Assembly: GCA_036852015.1 (NCBI GenBank)
Contig: JAANDG010000090.1
Location: forward strand, 62,001-126,000
Source: Pelodera strongyloides
Taxonomy: Eukaryota; Nematoda; Chromadorea; Rhabditida; Rhabditidae
Reading direction: 5' to 3'
DNA: 64,000 bases
The notes beneath the pieces are model-generated. The model did no database searches. It saw only the letters and a program-made list of their open reading frames with translations, and was not told the origin of the DNA. Of this stretch, positions 1 through 24,846 are shown piece by piece. Position 1 is the stretch's first letter. Each line of letters begins with the position of its first letter. The position numbers were made by a program, and so were the translations under genes.

Positions 1-92
1 TTTATGCGCAGTACGCACCTACACTTACGTCTGTTTTGCCAAGAGTTTCTCACAGATTCCATAAAAATGTATATGTACAATTCATGTAACAG

Positions 93-2735
93 AGTTCGCT
101 GATGAGGAGAGTCGTGCCGAGTTTCTTCGTGAAATTGCCCTGATGAAGAACCTTGGGTATCACGAACGACTTGTCAACCTGCTGGCATGTGTCACTGAGA
201 CTGATCCACTTTGCCTTGTTGTTGAATACTGCAATGATGGAGATCTACTAAAGTTTCTGCAAGATAGGTGCAAATATATGATAAAGGTTTGTTGACTTTT
301 TGAGTTTGCAGCAAGTCGCCGATATTTATATTTATATTACACATTGTTCATCGCGCACTATGACTGTAATGGTGATATTACAGTAAATCAACCTGCAACA
401 TATTTCGTTAGTCTTCCGGAGAAAATTACCTGCGTACCAATTGAAATTAACTAATTACAGCTAGACGACTTGAGCGTCAATTATCGAGAACCGACAGAAG
501 AAGACGAATTCGATGAGACAATGATACTCACAATGAAGCAATTACTACAGTTCTCCGTTCAAATTGCATTCGGTTTGGAATACTTGTCACAAAAAGGATT
601 TGTGCACAGGTTAGTGTAAACTTTGTACTCAGGTTGTATGAGTAAGAATCATACTTATAAGATCAGACCAGTCAAAAATACTACGATCCGAATTGTAGTG
701 TATCCATATAAAAAAAAATCATTGTCAACTTTCAAGAGAATTTTCAGTGGTGTATCAATTATATGTCTCATAATTGTTTCTGGTTAATTTGTATCAATTT
801 TCAGGGATGTAGCTGCGCGTAACGTACTCGTCAGCAACAATAATTCAGCCAAGATTGGAGACTTTGGATTGTGCAGACATATCTACACGGAGAGCAACTT
901 ATATAAAAGCAGGGTGAGTGGGGAAAACATAAAATATTTCTGGGAATTTTAGCCTCTTTACTTGAATTACCTGACGAAGTTCCGGGAATCTGTAAGTTAC
1001 CTTATTGATTAATAACTACGTTCATTTTCAGCCAACATTTATACGATGTCCCGAAGTAGGTAAACCGCGCAATGAAGGCGAATAAATATGATTTGTATCC
1101 TGTATTCTTTTTCTGACAACTAACATAATGAAAACGTTTAAAACTTTTTATCTTGTTTTTGCTTAGGGAGGACGTCTACCATTGAAATGGATGTCCCCAG
1201 AAGCAATCAGGCATTATGAGTTCTCAACCAAGAGCGATGTGTAAGATAACTTACTTTTTATAGATATAGGTAGAAGCACAGTTTATGTTTATGGTGGTTT
1301 CTGGTAGTACTAGTAGTTTCAGCCATCATCCGAAAATATTTTGATAATTCATCCTTATCGTATTGGAAGAGAACAATTAAGTAGTATAGAGCACCCTGGC
1401 CCTTCTTTTGATGATAGGTGCTTCACTATCAAGGCTGATGATTTGTTGCATAAGATGGAATTTCTGAATATTATTTATGTATTTAACCAGTCGGCTCCCG
1501 CCGCCTGAGGCGACTTACTGGAAATATGATTGGTTTAGAATGGGCATACTTATATACAAAGCTTCAAACGTATCATAAGAAATTCATATAATAGGAAACA
1601 ATTGCATATGCATACTTCAATATTGAGCCGCGAAACTCTTTTATACCCGAACATGAATAACGCACATCGGTGCGCAAATTACGCTACAGTTACTCTTTTA
1701 TATAATAAGATTGTTTAGCTGGTCGTTTGGTATCCTCCTCTTCGAAGTGATTACTTTGGGAGGGTCTCCATATCCAAATATACCTCCAGATGATATGCTA
1801 GATCATATGGAAGAAGGTGGAGTCATGGAGCAACCGGATAATTGCCCTGATGAATTGTTAGTTTATATTTTGATGCAGGTTTTTGGTTCGATATAACAAT
1901 TTCATTTTGCGCTTGCGGTGTAAAATTCCAGTTGGCGCAAATTTGGCCTTGCCGCACCCCAAAATATGTGCCAAATTTTCGCCGCGCTTAAGTTTTCCGC
2001 CACAGGTGCGCCACAGTTTGCAGTCGTTCTTCATAACGATTTTTTCAGTTATTCTATAATGATGGATTGTTGGAATTTGGATCCTGCCGAAAGACCGGAA
2101 TTTGCACAAATTAGACAGAAATTAGCACTACAATTGGAAGAGGTTTGGAGTTGCCTATTATATTTATTTTCAAGTTGCTCACAATTTAGATTTTAACGGA
2201 TCTGCTGCTATTGCGTTGCATACTGTGTAATTTGGGAGGTTCTGCCTTGGTTATTATTGGCTTCTTACAGGTGACTGAAGAGTACTCTTATTTGAAGTTG
2301 GACGCCGGCAAAGATTACTATAATGTATCATATGCAGATAAAAATAAGGTGAGTGGTATATCAATCATCAGTCACCCCTGATTTTCAAGTCACAATCCAA
2401 TACCACCTTTTCGAACTTATTCGTATTCCAAAATATTCGCAAGTGGTCTTTTTACTTTTCACGTATATTCCTTGATATCTCTGTACTAGTGGACCTTTCG
2501 CGTAATATCTGTGCTCTTTTGACGTAGTGACTTTTTGAAACCATTGTGATTACAATTAGTGATAACATTTCAGGAAATAGTGATAGTGCCCGAGAACAAG
2601 GCCGTGATTACAAGTCCTACAGTAGAACAGAAGAATTTCATCGAGAACGAAGAGAATTTGGAGAAAGAAAAATCAAACGAAAATCCGACGTCGATTGGGG
2701 TTTTGAATCCTGCGTATCAGGAAGATAGTGTGTAG
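93..2735 (+). CDS. Receptor-type tyrosine kinase, 3' part (5' end outside window)
   Basis: Eight coding exons are visible: 93-286, 461-609, 805-913, 1167-1240, 1719-1856, 2049-2142, 2271-2348, 2574-2735. They join in frame to 331 aa ending at TAG. The piece starts in the kinase N-lobe around the alpha-C helix, so the ATP-binding lysine, transmembrane segment and ectodomain lie upstream of the window. Visible landmarks, in order, are an acidic insert after the hinge ([12 protein letters not shown]), the catalytic loop HRDVAARN, DFGLCR, two activation-loop tyrosines, [10 protein letters not shown] (tyrosine-kinase type) and [11 protein letters not shown]. The C-tail is Glu/Asn-rich and ends with LNPAY, an NPxY-type motif that could bind a PTB-domain adaptor. 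The kinase insert suggests the split-kinase PDGFR/VEGFR/FGFR-like group or the nematode-expanded receptor kinases; the subfamily cannot be fixed without the ectodomain. Exon joins are inferred from splice sites and conserved kinase spacing. Confidence 0.88.
1488..1711. repeat. Dispersed repeat R, copy 1 (kinase intron 5)
   Basis: About 220 bp that recurs in the same orientation at 62699-62936 with high but imperfect similarity. Both copies begin near a CGCCGC-like stretch, share GGAAATATGATTGGTTTAG and end in CTTTTATATAATAAGAT. No long terminal inverted repeat was seen. The repeat ends a few bases before the acceptor of kinase exon 5 (1717-1718), so it forms the 3' end of that intron. Probably a non-autonomous mobile repeat; class unknown. 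Confidence 0.75.
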
Positions 2736-4219
2736 TATAACTCATGCCCTCATACATCGCTTAGCTTTCTCAACGCGAAACTTCGCACAGGCTACAGTCC
2801 CTGATGGCTGCGCGTGCGCGAGGGGTGCGCGAAATTCCTCGCCACTGCGGTGCAGCGGACCTTTTTTTTTCTTTGCGCAGCGACTAGGCCGAGTTTCATC
2901 TGTGCTTGTACCGACTACTTTATAATTTATAAACAACACGTGCACATTGTTGTAATTTCCATTTCTTATGTATTGTATGCGGTGCAATTAATTAACTTAC
3001 TTACTGCTGTACTGAAATATTGTAGTTAGAATAACTGACTGACCGCATTATGCTAACTCATTAACTTCATATTTGTTACGATGTCATTCCAAAAGGTTTT
3101 TTAACAAACAATGGTGTTTTTATTGGCTGTATATGTATACAACTACAGAGAAATTTTTAGTTTCACTCTTATTTGGAGTAAAAAGCTCACTTTTCCTCAG
3201 AAAACTCCGCATGCCATCCAGCAACTAGTCGTTTCAAATTTTGGCACGCTTTTTCTTGAATTACTCACCATTCTGTCAAACAAATATATATTGGTACACA
3301 TTTGTGCTTCAGACAATCCTCAAAAGAAATTAGTCATAAATTAGATTGATTTGTTCATACACATTACTGTATTCAACGGGTTTGAATTTCTTTCCATGGT
3401 TACGTAGGTAGTAGATGCAACTAGACTAGATGATACCATATATCTATTTATATATATCTAATGGTAATTTAAGTATAATTTGTATAATATAACATCATTT
3501 CCCTTTTCACTTTGTGTATTTATCATTTGTCACTTATGGCTGCTTCAATTTGTGTGACTTTTCTTCGAAATATGCTTCTGCTGGCATAAGACACCGTGCA
3601 TAATTATTGTGTAGCTTACACATAGTTTTTGATTGTTTTATAGACAATTTTTAACCTTGATTTATGTTTATATATAATGTTTGGTTGCATATGTATAAAT
3701 GATGTTATCTCAGAGTGTGTTATGCCGCCCATTCTGAAAGTTCAGTGATTGGGCTTATTTATATCGTTAACTTACATCACAGAATTGTTAACTTACATAA
3801 CGTTCCCTACTCGAAAACGAAAACACCGTTACTTGAGTGGGGACAGACGGTAATTGATTTTCTCTTTCATGTCTGCGGTGGAAATAGTTGGCGCAAAGAG
3901 TGGCAATTTTTCGACTCGCTAGTGTAAAAATTGTTTGCCGCGCGGTGATCAGTACATTACTGAAATTATTGTAATAGAGGCGGAAATAGGAATAGAGTGC
4001 ATGTTAACGGATATATTAAGTACTTATAAGCTCACAATGAGTGAAAGCAAAATTATTTAAACTACTTTCTATAATGCGGTTAGTTACCGTAGAACTACCG
4101 TATGACAACTCTATATGTGGTAACATTTTTGATTTGCGGGGTTTTCACGGGCGCGCGCGGCGCGGTGTGCCGATGTTTCTTTTTTTTTTGTTATCTTTGT
4201 TGTTTGTATGATTTTGTTA

Positions 4220-4448
4220 GGGCGCGTTTAAGATGGCCGAAAGAAAGAAAAAAATAGGTTTTCGGCCGTTCAGGTTGGCCGAAAAGAAAACTTTTGAAAG
4301 ACAATGCAAAAACAAGAGACGCAGACAAAACCCGAAAAAAATTACTGTATTTTTTCATTTTCCCTTAGTATTAAAAGTTTTCTTTTCGGCCAACCTGAAC
4401 GGCCGAAAACGCATTTTTTTCTTTCTTTCGGCCATCTTAAACGCGCCC
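4220..4448. mobile_element. MITE family A, copy A1 (229 bp, perfect TIR)
   Basis: A complete miniature inverted-repeat element. The first 28 bp (beginning GGGCGCGTTTAAGATGGCCG) and the last 28 bp are perfect inverted complements, and further inverted similarity continues inward. It is flanked on both sides by TTA (4217-4219 and 4449-4451), a 3-bp target duplication. No coding capacity. A relative (A2) sits at 7837-8475 in intron 4 of pump copy 1. Confidence 0.92.
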
Positions 4449-5447
4449 TTAACAACACGCGAATAGTTCAGAGCACATTCTTCATTGTGAAACCGTCAGC
4501 GAGGGAAGCACGTGAGTTCGATCGTTTTCTTCATTACCTTATATTCATTCCCTGCAATCTGACTTTTTGCGGGTTTCCTCCTCTTCCGTTTGCTCGGAGA
4601 AGCTTTTCACCACATAAAAATGGAAAACTTTCGGGAAATTGCAGTATTTCAGGCCGTGACGCAGTATCCTATTGGTCGGACGTTTCGGAAGATATAGGGA
4701 GACGGGGCTGCCACTTTCTCAGGCACTCCAGCTTTTTTGAACCATCTTTCTTTCTTTTTCCTCTCAGGATCCTTGCTTGTCTGCTCCCTTCGACTTTCGG
4801 AACCCCCCTTTTTCTATTTGCTCCCTCGCAGGGACGCAAAGTGCTGCACACGGGCCCCACTAAGTCCCTTCGTCTAACCCATCTCCTCTGTTTGCATTGG
4901 TATGTTTAGGCTTCACCAATGAATGTTAAGCGGAGCCGATTTGATACAGACAGTCCTCCGTCTCAGCTTACTTTGCTTGCTTGCCTTCCAAGCTTCCGAA
5001 TATTGCTTCCTTAACTAAATGCCTTTTTGAGCCCTCTGCCTCTATTTGTAAGCGACCAATTTTAGTGGTTTATTAAACCGTTTAATGACAAAATTTTTAA
5101 CCGTTCCACTCCGCTTTTTAAATTGCATTTTTCACATTTTCGCCTTTCAAAACCCTTTCTTTTGCTCTGCTCGGATTTATTATCCTCACTGGGGCCACTG
5201 TGATGCATAACGGCCATGGCAGAGGGCAGAGCTCTCCGCGCGCCCAACGCTATTTCTTCGCTATTTAGTCTGCGTCCATTTGGCGCCTCGTTCTGCCAGA
5301 TATATCTTCCATCGCCTTGTCGACTCTATCTCTCTACATTGCATCTGCATTCTACCCTACCCATCCCTCCGCTTCGTGCTTCATAGTCCTAATCAACACT
5401 CTCGCTATTCGGTTTATTCTCAAAGTTCGTCCACTCTCTACTTTCCT

Positions 5448-5524
5448 CATGCCCTCCATTTCTTTCCCTCTTTCTCCTTTTCTCTCCCTCCCCCTCTCTT
5501 CTCTCTCTCTCTCTCTCTCTCTCT
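5448..5524 (+). repeat. CT-rich microsatellite
   Basis: Pyrimidine tract with an uninterrupted (CT)n run at its 3' end. A smaller CT run lies near 5930-5950. Simple repeat; no function inferred. Confidence 0.9.
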
Positions 5525-6513
5525 AATCGTTCCGCTTTCATCCTCTCACTTTGTACACACTGCCCACCACACGGAGACGGGAGACGGGCCCTCTATGCAA
5601 ACCCACGGCAACCCATTCTATTCTACGCTTAGACCCAGTCTTCATGTCCCAATAGAAACATTAGTGACCGTTTCATAGGAACCCGCGCACTTATTCATTT
5701 CCCGCCAATGCCAAAATAGTCAGATACTCTTCCTTTTGTTACTTCTTTACAAAAACGTAAAACATCAGGTTGAAACCTTTTGTGAATTGCCTTTTCTCCT
5801 TGCTACTCATAGGTGAACGAAGGTCATCATCGTTTTCATTGATTTACGCACTCTGTATCTACTTGTTATTGGCCGCCGGCCCGCCAGCCGCCGTATGTAT
5901 CTAGTATCATCTTAATACATCAATATCGTCCCCTCTCTCTCTCTCTCCCTTTCTGTCCACCTCTTTCCCTCGATGTCTCACAACGCTCTCTCAAATTTTG
6001 AGTATCGCGCTTTTTTACCCTATGCCCGATACGCCGATACTGGTTGGATCCCTATTTGAAAACCTTCCACTCTAACTCTTGTTGGCAACTTGGCTCAAAA
6101 ACCACACCACTATTGTACTTTCACATACATAGCTCTCACAAGTCATAAGTGAAAGTCATAGTCTCTTAATTTAATATTTTTGATTTTATTTTGAAACATC
6201 CACATTTTCCGATACTTCCCCTGCATTATGTTGTTGTAATATAGCGCCGAAGTGTCATGGACAGTGTATTGAATATCGATGTTATATTTTGCATGCTTTT
6301 CCCTTTTGAGTCTCTCCGAAATATAATGCCCTACAGAACAGACGTGAATATGAGTCATAATTTCTTTTTCTATCCTTTTGGAATTTGTACGTTTGTTCGT
6401 CCATTTAGTCATACATAACATTGCACTATAACTATATGGACTTATTACGCCCATTAACTCGTGGTCGTGGCTCATTGTTATAGTTGGATGATTGAAAGTT
6501 GTAATACTCTACA

Positions 6514-6521
6514 TTATTCAG
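6514..6521 (+). promoter_or_regulatory. Likely spliced-leader acceptor of pump copy 1
   Basis: TTATTCAG ends 9 nt before the ATG at 6531. Copies 2 and 3 have an AG acceptor in the same relation to their starts (16378-16379 and 26215-26216). In nematodes this spacing is typical of trans-splicing. The alternative is an ordinary 5' UTR intron; transcript data would decide. Confidence 0.5.
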
Positions 6522-6530
6522 CTCTTCAAA

Positions 6531-13426
<6,896 letters not shown>

Positions 13427-13983
13427 ACAATCCCTCCCCTTCCCCATTTACCCAACTACAGCAAATGAGCCTCAACTTGGCCCATATACTATAGCCATTT
13501 TTTTATTTTGTATCTAAGGTAGTTAGCGCAGTACTATTTTATACATTGTCACATCTTCTTATTCGATAATATATTAAGTAACGCAATTATCAGGTTATTC
13601 ATGTTGCATTTTATCTCGTCGAAAGCATTTCTTTATTTGAATTCAAGGTCAGTTATTTACCTGGAATGAAGTGGAGATTGAAATTAATTTCATTTTCCAG
13701 TGGGTCAATCCTGGTGTTTAGTTACCTTGCTTTCTGTGTTGCTCGAGCACTCTGTCAATAGTTGATTTTATTACTACCGTAGTTTGGCTGAAATAGGTTT
13801 ACTCCCTTTCTATATAGCGCCCACCAGGTCAATTGCTCTTTAGCGTGTGTTACGTTCTCTCAGCCAGCGGTCCGCTCTTTCATCCCATCTATCCGAGTAC
13901 TAATGATAATTAGTCATTATTGATTTATCATCATTATCGATTTACCTTTGTGAGAGTTCGTGTCTATGATTTTGAGCATTGAG

Positions 13984-13989
13984 AATAAA
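13984..13989 (+). terminator. Candidate poly(A) signal of pump copy 1
   Basis: First AATAAA seen downstream of the copy 1 stop codon, giving a 3' UTR of about 560 nt. A nearer variant signal could be used instead. Confidence 0.4.
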
Positions 13990-14314
13990 TTTTGTATTTT
14001 AACCAATCTGTCTCAGCGCACATTTGAAAAATTGCGGCGCGGTGGCATTTTCATCGATATGAAGCGCGGCCTACTCGCGCGCCTGTTGGTGCGCCAAGTG
14101 GCTTTCAATATTTCCTAGACGCTATCGCTGGTAGTGTTTCTTTCACGGTGTGGTGACGCCTTCTAATGAAGCTTAGCAGCGCTGCGCCATTTTCATAAAC
14201 AGGCTGCGCGGTGAAAATATGGCGCCACAAATACGCCATCTGATAATATATGTATCTGATAATATATGTATAATAATATACAGCTTCCGCGCACAAACTG
14301 TATAAAATGAAAGA

Positions 14315-14637
14315 GGGTGTAGATCAAAATGCACCTTAGATGTAGATCGAAATGTAAGTGGTTGCATGCAGATCCGCGTATGGCATGCGAAGAACACGCA
14401 AAGGGTGACATCGCGCGCAAGCTCGCGGCCATTTGGTAAAAGTACAACTTTCGCGCTCTCCCCGCGAAGCGTGTGCCATGCGCGTCATGTTTTCACTACG
14501 CAGAGACCCGGCAGGTGCGCAACAACTGCACCATCGGAAATTGTGCATCTTGCGCGCTCCTCGCGCACCATATGCGGATCAGCGGTCACTTTCATTTTGA
14601 TCTATACCTTGCGTTCATTTTGATCTACACTCACCCC
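14315..14637. repeat. Inverted-repeat element D (MITE-like)
   Basis: Left side has GGGTGTAGATCAAAATG followed by a second TGTAGATCGAAATG unit. The right side carries the complements in reverse order (CATTTTGATCTA twice, ending CACTCACCCC). The arms are imperfect, and the core is GC-rich with many GCGC words. No clear target duplication, so the ends are approximate. Confidence 0.6.
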
Positions 14638-16387
14638 ATCGGTGGTCAAGTGCGGGATGATAAACGTTCAAACAAAAGAGTAAGGTCTTATTCATACCTT
14701 CAGTTCTCAACTTCACGGCGGCCAACATTTCGTCGATTATTGAATAGCATAGCATCGGAATATACTGGGGACGCTAAACAATGTTATTTCATATGAATAT
14801 ACTTCTATTTCATACAACAAAATACACTTATTGTTAGAGAATTTTGCTGCCTTTGATGCTAGGAAACTAGACTGTTCTAGTTGATTTCCGATTGATAACC
14901 CGTGATTCGTGAAGCAAGTTGCGAACAAGAATATCGGTGCATATGGTATAAGTAAAAGTGAAACATTGAACTATGCATGAGTATAATATGAATAAATACG
15001 TGGGAAATGATTGCATTTGATCTACAAAATGCTATCTAAATCTGACAGTAATGTGATCGTTACGAGAGATAAAAACACAGAGAGAGATAGATCGTACAGA
15101 AAAAACCCAATTTCCTGAAAACTCTTCGCTACTAATGCAAGTTGCCTACTTTATTTAACATACAACCATCTACTCTACAATTTTTGTAGTGTCTCTCGTC
15201 GTCGTCCGCACTTTCGGGTGTCCTTGAAAATTCGACCGGTTAAAGTGGTCGAATTGTGATCTGCTTATTTCCCATATTTGATTGGTCAAACTACTCCCGC
15301 TACCGAATTTCTCCATTAAAATCCTACAGTACCCTGTCCTCTGAGAGAACTCACTTTATATTTATTAGTTTTATGAAATTTTTGTATACATGTATACTAA
15401 AAGGCAGGCTTCTTCGTTTTATTAGGGCGTTTCCTTTTTTTTTGGTTTCTTTGAAAATGAATATGAACTGGTTAAAAATAATCCTCAATTTTACGCGGTC
15501 AGTGGAAGCGGATTGGCACATAGAATGAAAAACATAAACAAAATATAAGGGTTCGAATAAGAGGATTTGATGAAATTGATCAATGGCTATCATACTCATA
15601 ACTCATACTCCCAGCTGGTTTCTCAATTTTTCAAATGAATATTTTACGAACTAAATGAGTGATTCCCTTTTGGTTTTAATGCTTGTGTTAAATGACCCAA
15701 ACTTAATGACCTTCCAATGATATGAATTATAAACTCATTGAAAAAAACTTCTTTTAAAGGTTTCATAACAACTATTTTTTATATCAGTATCAGGAATTAG
15801 AAGTGAATTAACTTATAAATAATACTCCTACAACACTCACATTGCTCAACTGATTATGTTTTTGGCTGTTTGTATACAGTATACTTATATACAAAGTAAG
15901 TGAGAGAAGCCACCAACATTGACATCTCTAATTGCTCCATTACATAATTGAACTACCTAATGTGGCAACAACTGTACTCTGTCTCTGACCATCTAACCTT
16001 GAAAGGGTTACGATCCCTTGTCTCAAGTCTCAGTACGTTATTTGATGTGTCAAAGGAGAATTGGAGAAACCGGCCGCCCTCATTTGAGATCGGCAACGTG
16101 AAATACAGAAATATTTCCCCCAAATGCCTTGTTTGACTATTGGACAGGTTTTTAGAACTAGCCTCACTATTGATTTGCTCATGATTTATTGAAGTTTAAC
16201 CGTATTGTACATTGGTTTACATTTATTGCACGTTTTTTTGTTCATGACAGTTTTACAGTATTTCATATGTACATGAGTGTGCATCAGTTCATGCGACCGC
16301 TTTTTGTAATGTTCTGCATTATCTGAATCTTTTTGTAAGTTCGTTTACAATATTTATCTTCATTCAAGTCGCTCTCTAGAACCAAAA

Positions 16388-21878
<5,491 letters not shown>

Positions 21879-22002
21879 GCAACACGTATTATTATCTTGG
21901 AAGTTTTGTCGTATGTATGTGTACTTTGGACCCATTGTTCATGTTTAATTTCTTCAGCTGTACTCAGGTTTCCTGAGTTTTGTGTGTGCCTGTGTAGAGC
22001 CA

Positions 22003-22008
22003 AATAAA
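22003..22008 (+). terminator. Poly(A) signal of pump copy 2
   Basis: AATAAA 125 nt after the copy 2 stop codon, a normal distance for a nematode 3' UTR. Confidence 0.6.
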
Positions 22009-23687
22009 AGTAATCATCGGAGTAATTCTATTTTTCTTGTGCCTATCCTTTGGATTTTTTGCAATTGCGGTTCGGAAGGAGAGGGGAGCGGGTTCTGCTT
22101 CAGTTGTTTCTTGCACGTTGCCAATAGCACGTGTTTGTTATCGGTTTGGATACAAATACACATGTATATGCACATCTCTGCATGCTTATTGAAGCAAACT
22201 AAAGTAGAAAACCCAAAATACATTCGCAAATCCGAGGTGCAAAAAAATGTAATTGACAGATCATCAAAAAGTAATTGACAGATCATAACAGAGAATCATT
22301 TCTGTCGCGCCGTAATTCACGATCGGTTGCTATTCAAAGTAAATTAAAGCGGTATAAAATGCGGTTTGTATAAAAACGTAACGTATGCCGGACAACTGCA
22401 TTTTCATTTATTGCAGGCAAAGTGTGGTCTATTGGGTGTATCTCTTTACTATTATTATCATAGTGAACAAGGAAATGCAGTTTTCTAAAATACGTCTAAC
22501 AAACCACCTGTTATATCCCTTTAAAAATCGAAAGATACGGCTGAAAGGCATTACTAGCCATATCAGGAGTGTTGGTTGCAGGGGAGTATACAAATCAAAT
22601 AATACTGCAAAAATCGCAAGACTTCCAACAAAATAGAGGGAGTTGAAGCGGAAGAAAATAGCGGAAAGCTCATAATCTCTGATAAAGTCCGTCGCTTAAT
22701 CTATTGTATTTCACAACATCCGGTTTTTGAAATGGATCTTGGGTAACTGTATTCCCGTGCCTCGTATGTAAATGAGTATGGTTCATAGTAATGCAGTTGT
22801 CCCCATTGTCCACAACAAGTTACAAAAACCATATCGAAAAATGAGTTCTGACAGAAAGTATGCCAGTATGCGTGTATGCGAATTAATTAATTTTGTAAGT
22901 TTCCTTCAGAGGAATGTAAACCTTGATACGGACTCCAAGTTATGGCAACGACCTGGAATGACAACGACGCAAAGGAACTATAGGCAGAACCAAGAAGTCG
23001 AAGCGGAAGTCTTTGGAAAGAGGCTATAGCAAAAGGCAAGGAAAAGGCCCCAATCCTGAGACCATATTCACCACTCTGATTCCCTCGGGGAAACATTCCC
23101 TGGGGACAGAAAATAGCATACTAATGTGAGACGCGCAGAGAAAAAGACGGGGAATTCCCCCTGGGGATTTGAGTGGTGGATATGGCCTCTGAGGCAAAAA
23201 AGAAGCAAACAGCGCTGCCATCATGCATGTGAATGAATCAACTTAAACGGAAAATGTTTTCGATAACCATAGACAGAAATCCCTAGAGAAAATGAAAACT
23301 ATTGCAACCTCACTTTTAGACGATTCAGAAGCCTAGTCCAAATACTGGAAACCACCCCCAGGAACCTAACTTTTTACCGCGCTAATAAACCGTGTAACCA
23401 CACGCAAAATAAAAATGTTGTCGCTGGGATGGGACAGTCGCCAAGAAAGATTCCTTTCCTTTTCGCTATCCTCCCTTGAGCCCTAATTATAGTTTAGAAC
23501 TGATACTCCCAAACTGCAGTGAGTTGAATGGTCACCGGATGTCGACTCCGATATCGAACACAGTTTTAAGCGAAGAACAACTTGATCAGTCCTGCTAAAT
23601 ACATTGATATGGATTTAAAAGTTCAAGCCCCTAGAAACTCAATACGGTAACTTAAAACGTCTTTGCTTCATGATTAACTTACGACCA

Positions 23688-23823
23688 AATTAGCATATTT
23701 TGTAACCCGTCTTTCACAGTCATGATTGCGCAAGATATATTTCTTTTTCCTTGACGTGCGCCCAAATAGCATATTTTGCAAAGTTTCCAGTCATGATTCG
23801 CAAGAATATAGTTTTTTTTTCCA
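23688..23823 (+). repeat. Two-unit tandem repeat
   Basis: Two diverged units of roughly 65-75 bp share AGCATATTTTG, CAGTCATGATT and CGCAAGA words in the same order, each ending in a T-rich stretch. Confidence 0.7.
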
Positions 23824-24051
23824 CGTAAGTCCCTTGTCCCTTAAAGAATCTTACTGCCTCCACCTGTCGATGTTTCTGGACCTATTGTTTTTCTGTCCTC
23901 AGGCACCTGAAAATACGTAATAATAAATTCAGGTCTTACGAGGATATGCTGAAAATAGCACGAGAAATATCCATTCAAAATACTCAATTCATGCCGGTGA
24001 ACTAGGCTAGCATAACTATGTAATCCACTCTGCATGAAACGTACAACTCAG

Positions 24052-24178
24052 CGAGTTCTTTGGCAAAAACTACCGTCCCGAACATACCGTAGCCGCATAG
24101 AAGGCATACTTTTCACCTGCTACAATATATCGAAAATGCAATTTTTGCCAACCGTGGTAGTTTTTGCCAAATAACTCG
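24052..24178. repeat. Small inverted-repeat element E (127 bp)
   Basis: Begins CGAGTTCTTTGGCAAAAACT and ends with the near-perfect inverted complement (one mismatch in about 23 bp). No coding capacity and no clear target duplication. MITE-like. Confidence 0.7.
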
Positions 24179-24775
24179 ATTAATTTGGAATATCTGGAAA
24201 TGGGTTTTCATAGTTAGGGGGTTTTCATACGAATAAAACGAAATGGGGTTTTCATACGAATACCTTCCTTCTCTAGTAATGGGTTCAGAGAAACAATACA
24301 TCTGGGAATATAGTTGTTATACATACGTAATAAAACATTATATATGTAAGTTGTATAATATCTAAAGACCAAACTTACGAATAACCACATATTCTTTCTG
24401 TTCCTGAATAAAGAGGAAAATAAAAGTTCAAACACGATGAATTGAGAATACTTGTTACGATTGGAGGTTACAACACACAAATCACCAAAGACTTAGGCGA
24501 AGTTATGAATTAATCAACTATGGTTGATCTAATTAAATACAAATGAGTGGTTGTCAGAAATTCTCAGAAAAGAAGTGACACAATTCAATTAGAAATCTTT
24601 GTTGGTGCGGTGAGGAAGTGGTATATTTGGTGGGAATTTCTCCTTTCCCTTTGTCACTCTCAGACTATGTGTACTCAAAATTCGATCGGTTAATACGGTC
24701 AATGCGCGATCACAAATGATCGGTTATTTTTGTTTCATAGAGCAAAATACCGCGTCCTGAGCCTTCTTCTGTAGA

Positions 24776-24846
24776 CAGGGGAAGAGGGAAAGAGAGAGAA
24801 TTAGGGAGAAAAGGTGAGAAAGACTGTAAGAGAGGGAGAAAGGGAT
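24776..24846 (+). repeat. Purine-rich tract
   Basis: GA-rich low-complexity stretch; a similar one lies at 25656-25787. Nothing else is visible in them. Confidence 0.8.

Larger units (their letters stand above)
2736..6520. other. Intergenic region between kinase gene and pump copy 1
   Basis: No convincing gene was found. It holds the kinase 3' UTR, a GC-rich island (about 2765-2890), a (GC)n-like patch near 4150, the MITE at 4220-4448, pyrimidine-rich microsatellites (5448-5524 and about 5930-5950), and presumably the promoter of pump copy 1. Open frames here are low-complexity or run across the MITE and match no family I know. Confidence 0.7.
13427..16377. other. Intergenic region between pump copies 1 and 2
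   Basis: No gene recognised. It contains the copy 1 3' UTR, a GCGC-rich island (about 14028-14110), short tandem CTGATAATATATGTAT units (about 14240-14272), the inverted-repeat element at 14315-14637, and presumably the copy 2 promoter. Open frames on both strands here are short and unlike known proteins. Confidence 0.7.

Noticed and set aside
1033..1059. Possible extra kinase exon (TTTTCAG acceptor followed by CCAACATTTATACG)
   Set aside because: Joining exon 3 directly to 1167-1240 gives the expected DFG-to-SPE spacing; an insert here would disturb the activation loop.
4304..4909. 201-codon open frame on the plus strand
   Set aside because: It begins inside MITE A1, runs through its terminal repeat, is compositionally odd, and matches no family I know.
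5280..5678. 132-codon plus-strand frame
   Set aside because: Ser/Leu/Pro-rich translation of the CT microsatellite; no splice context.
6143..6475. 110-codon minus-strand frame upstream of pump copy 1
   Set aside because: No recognisable domain, and it lies in the probable promoter of copy 1. Likely chance.
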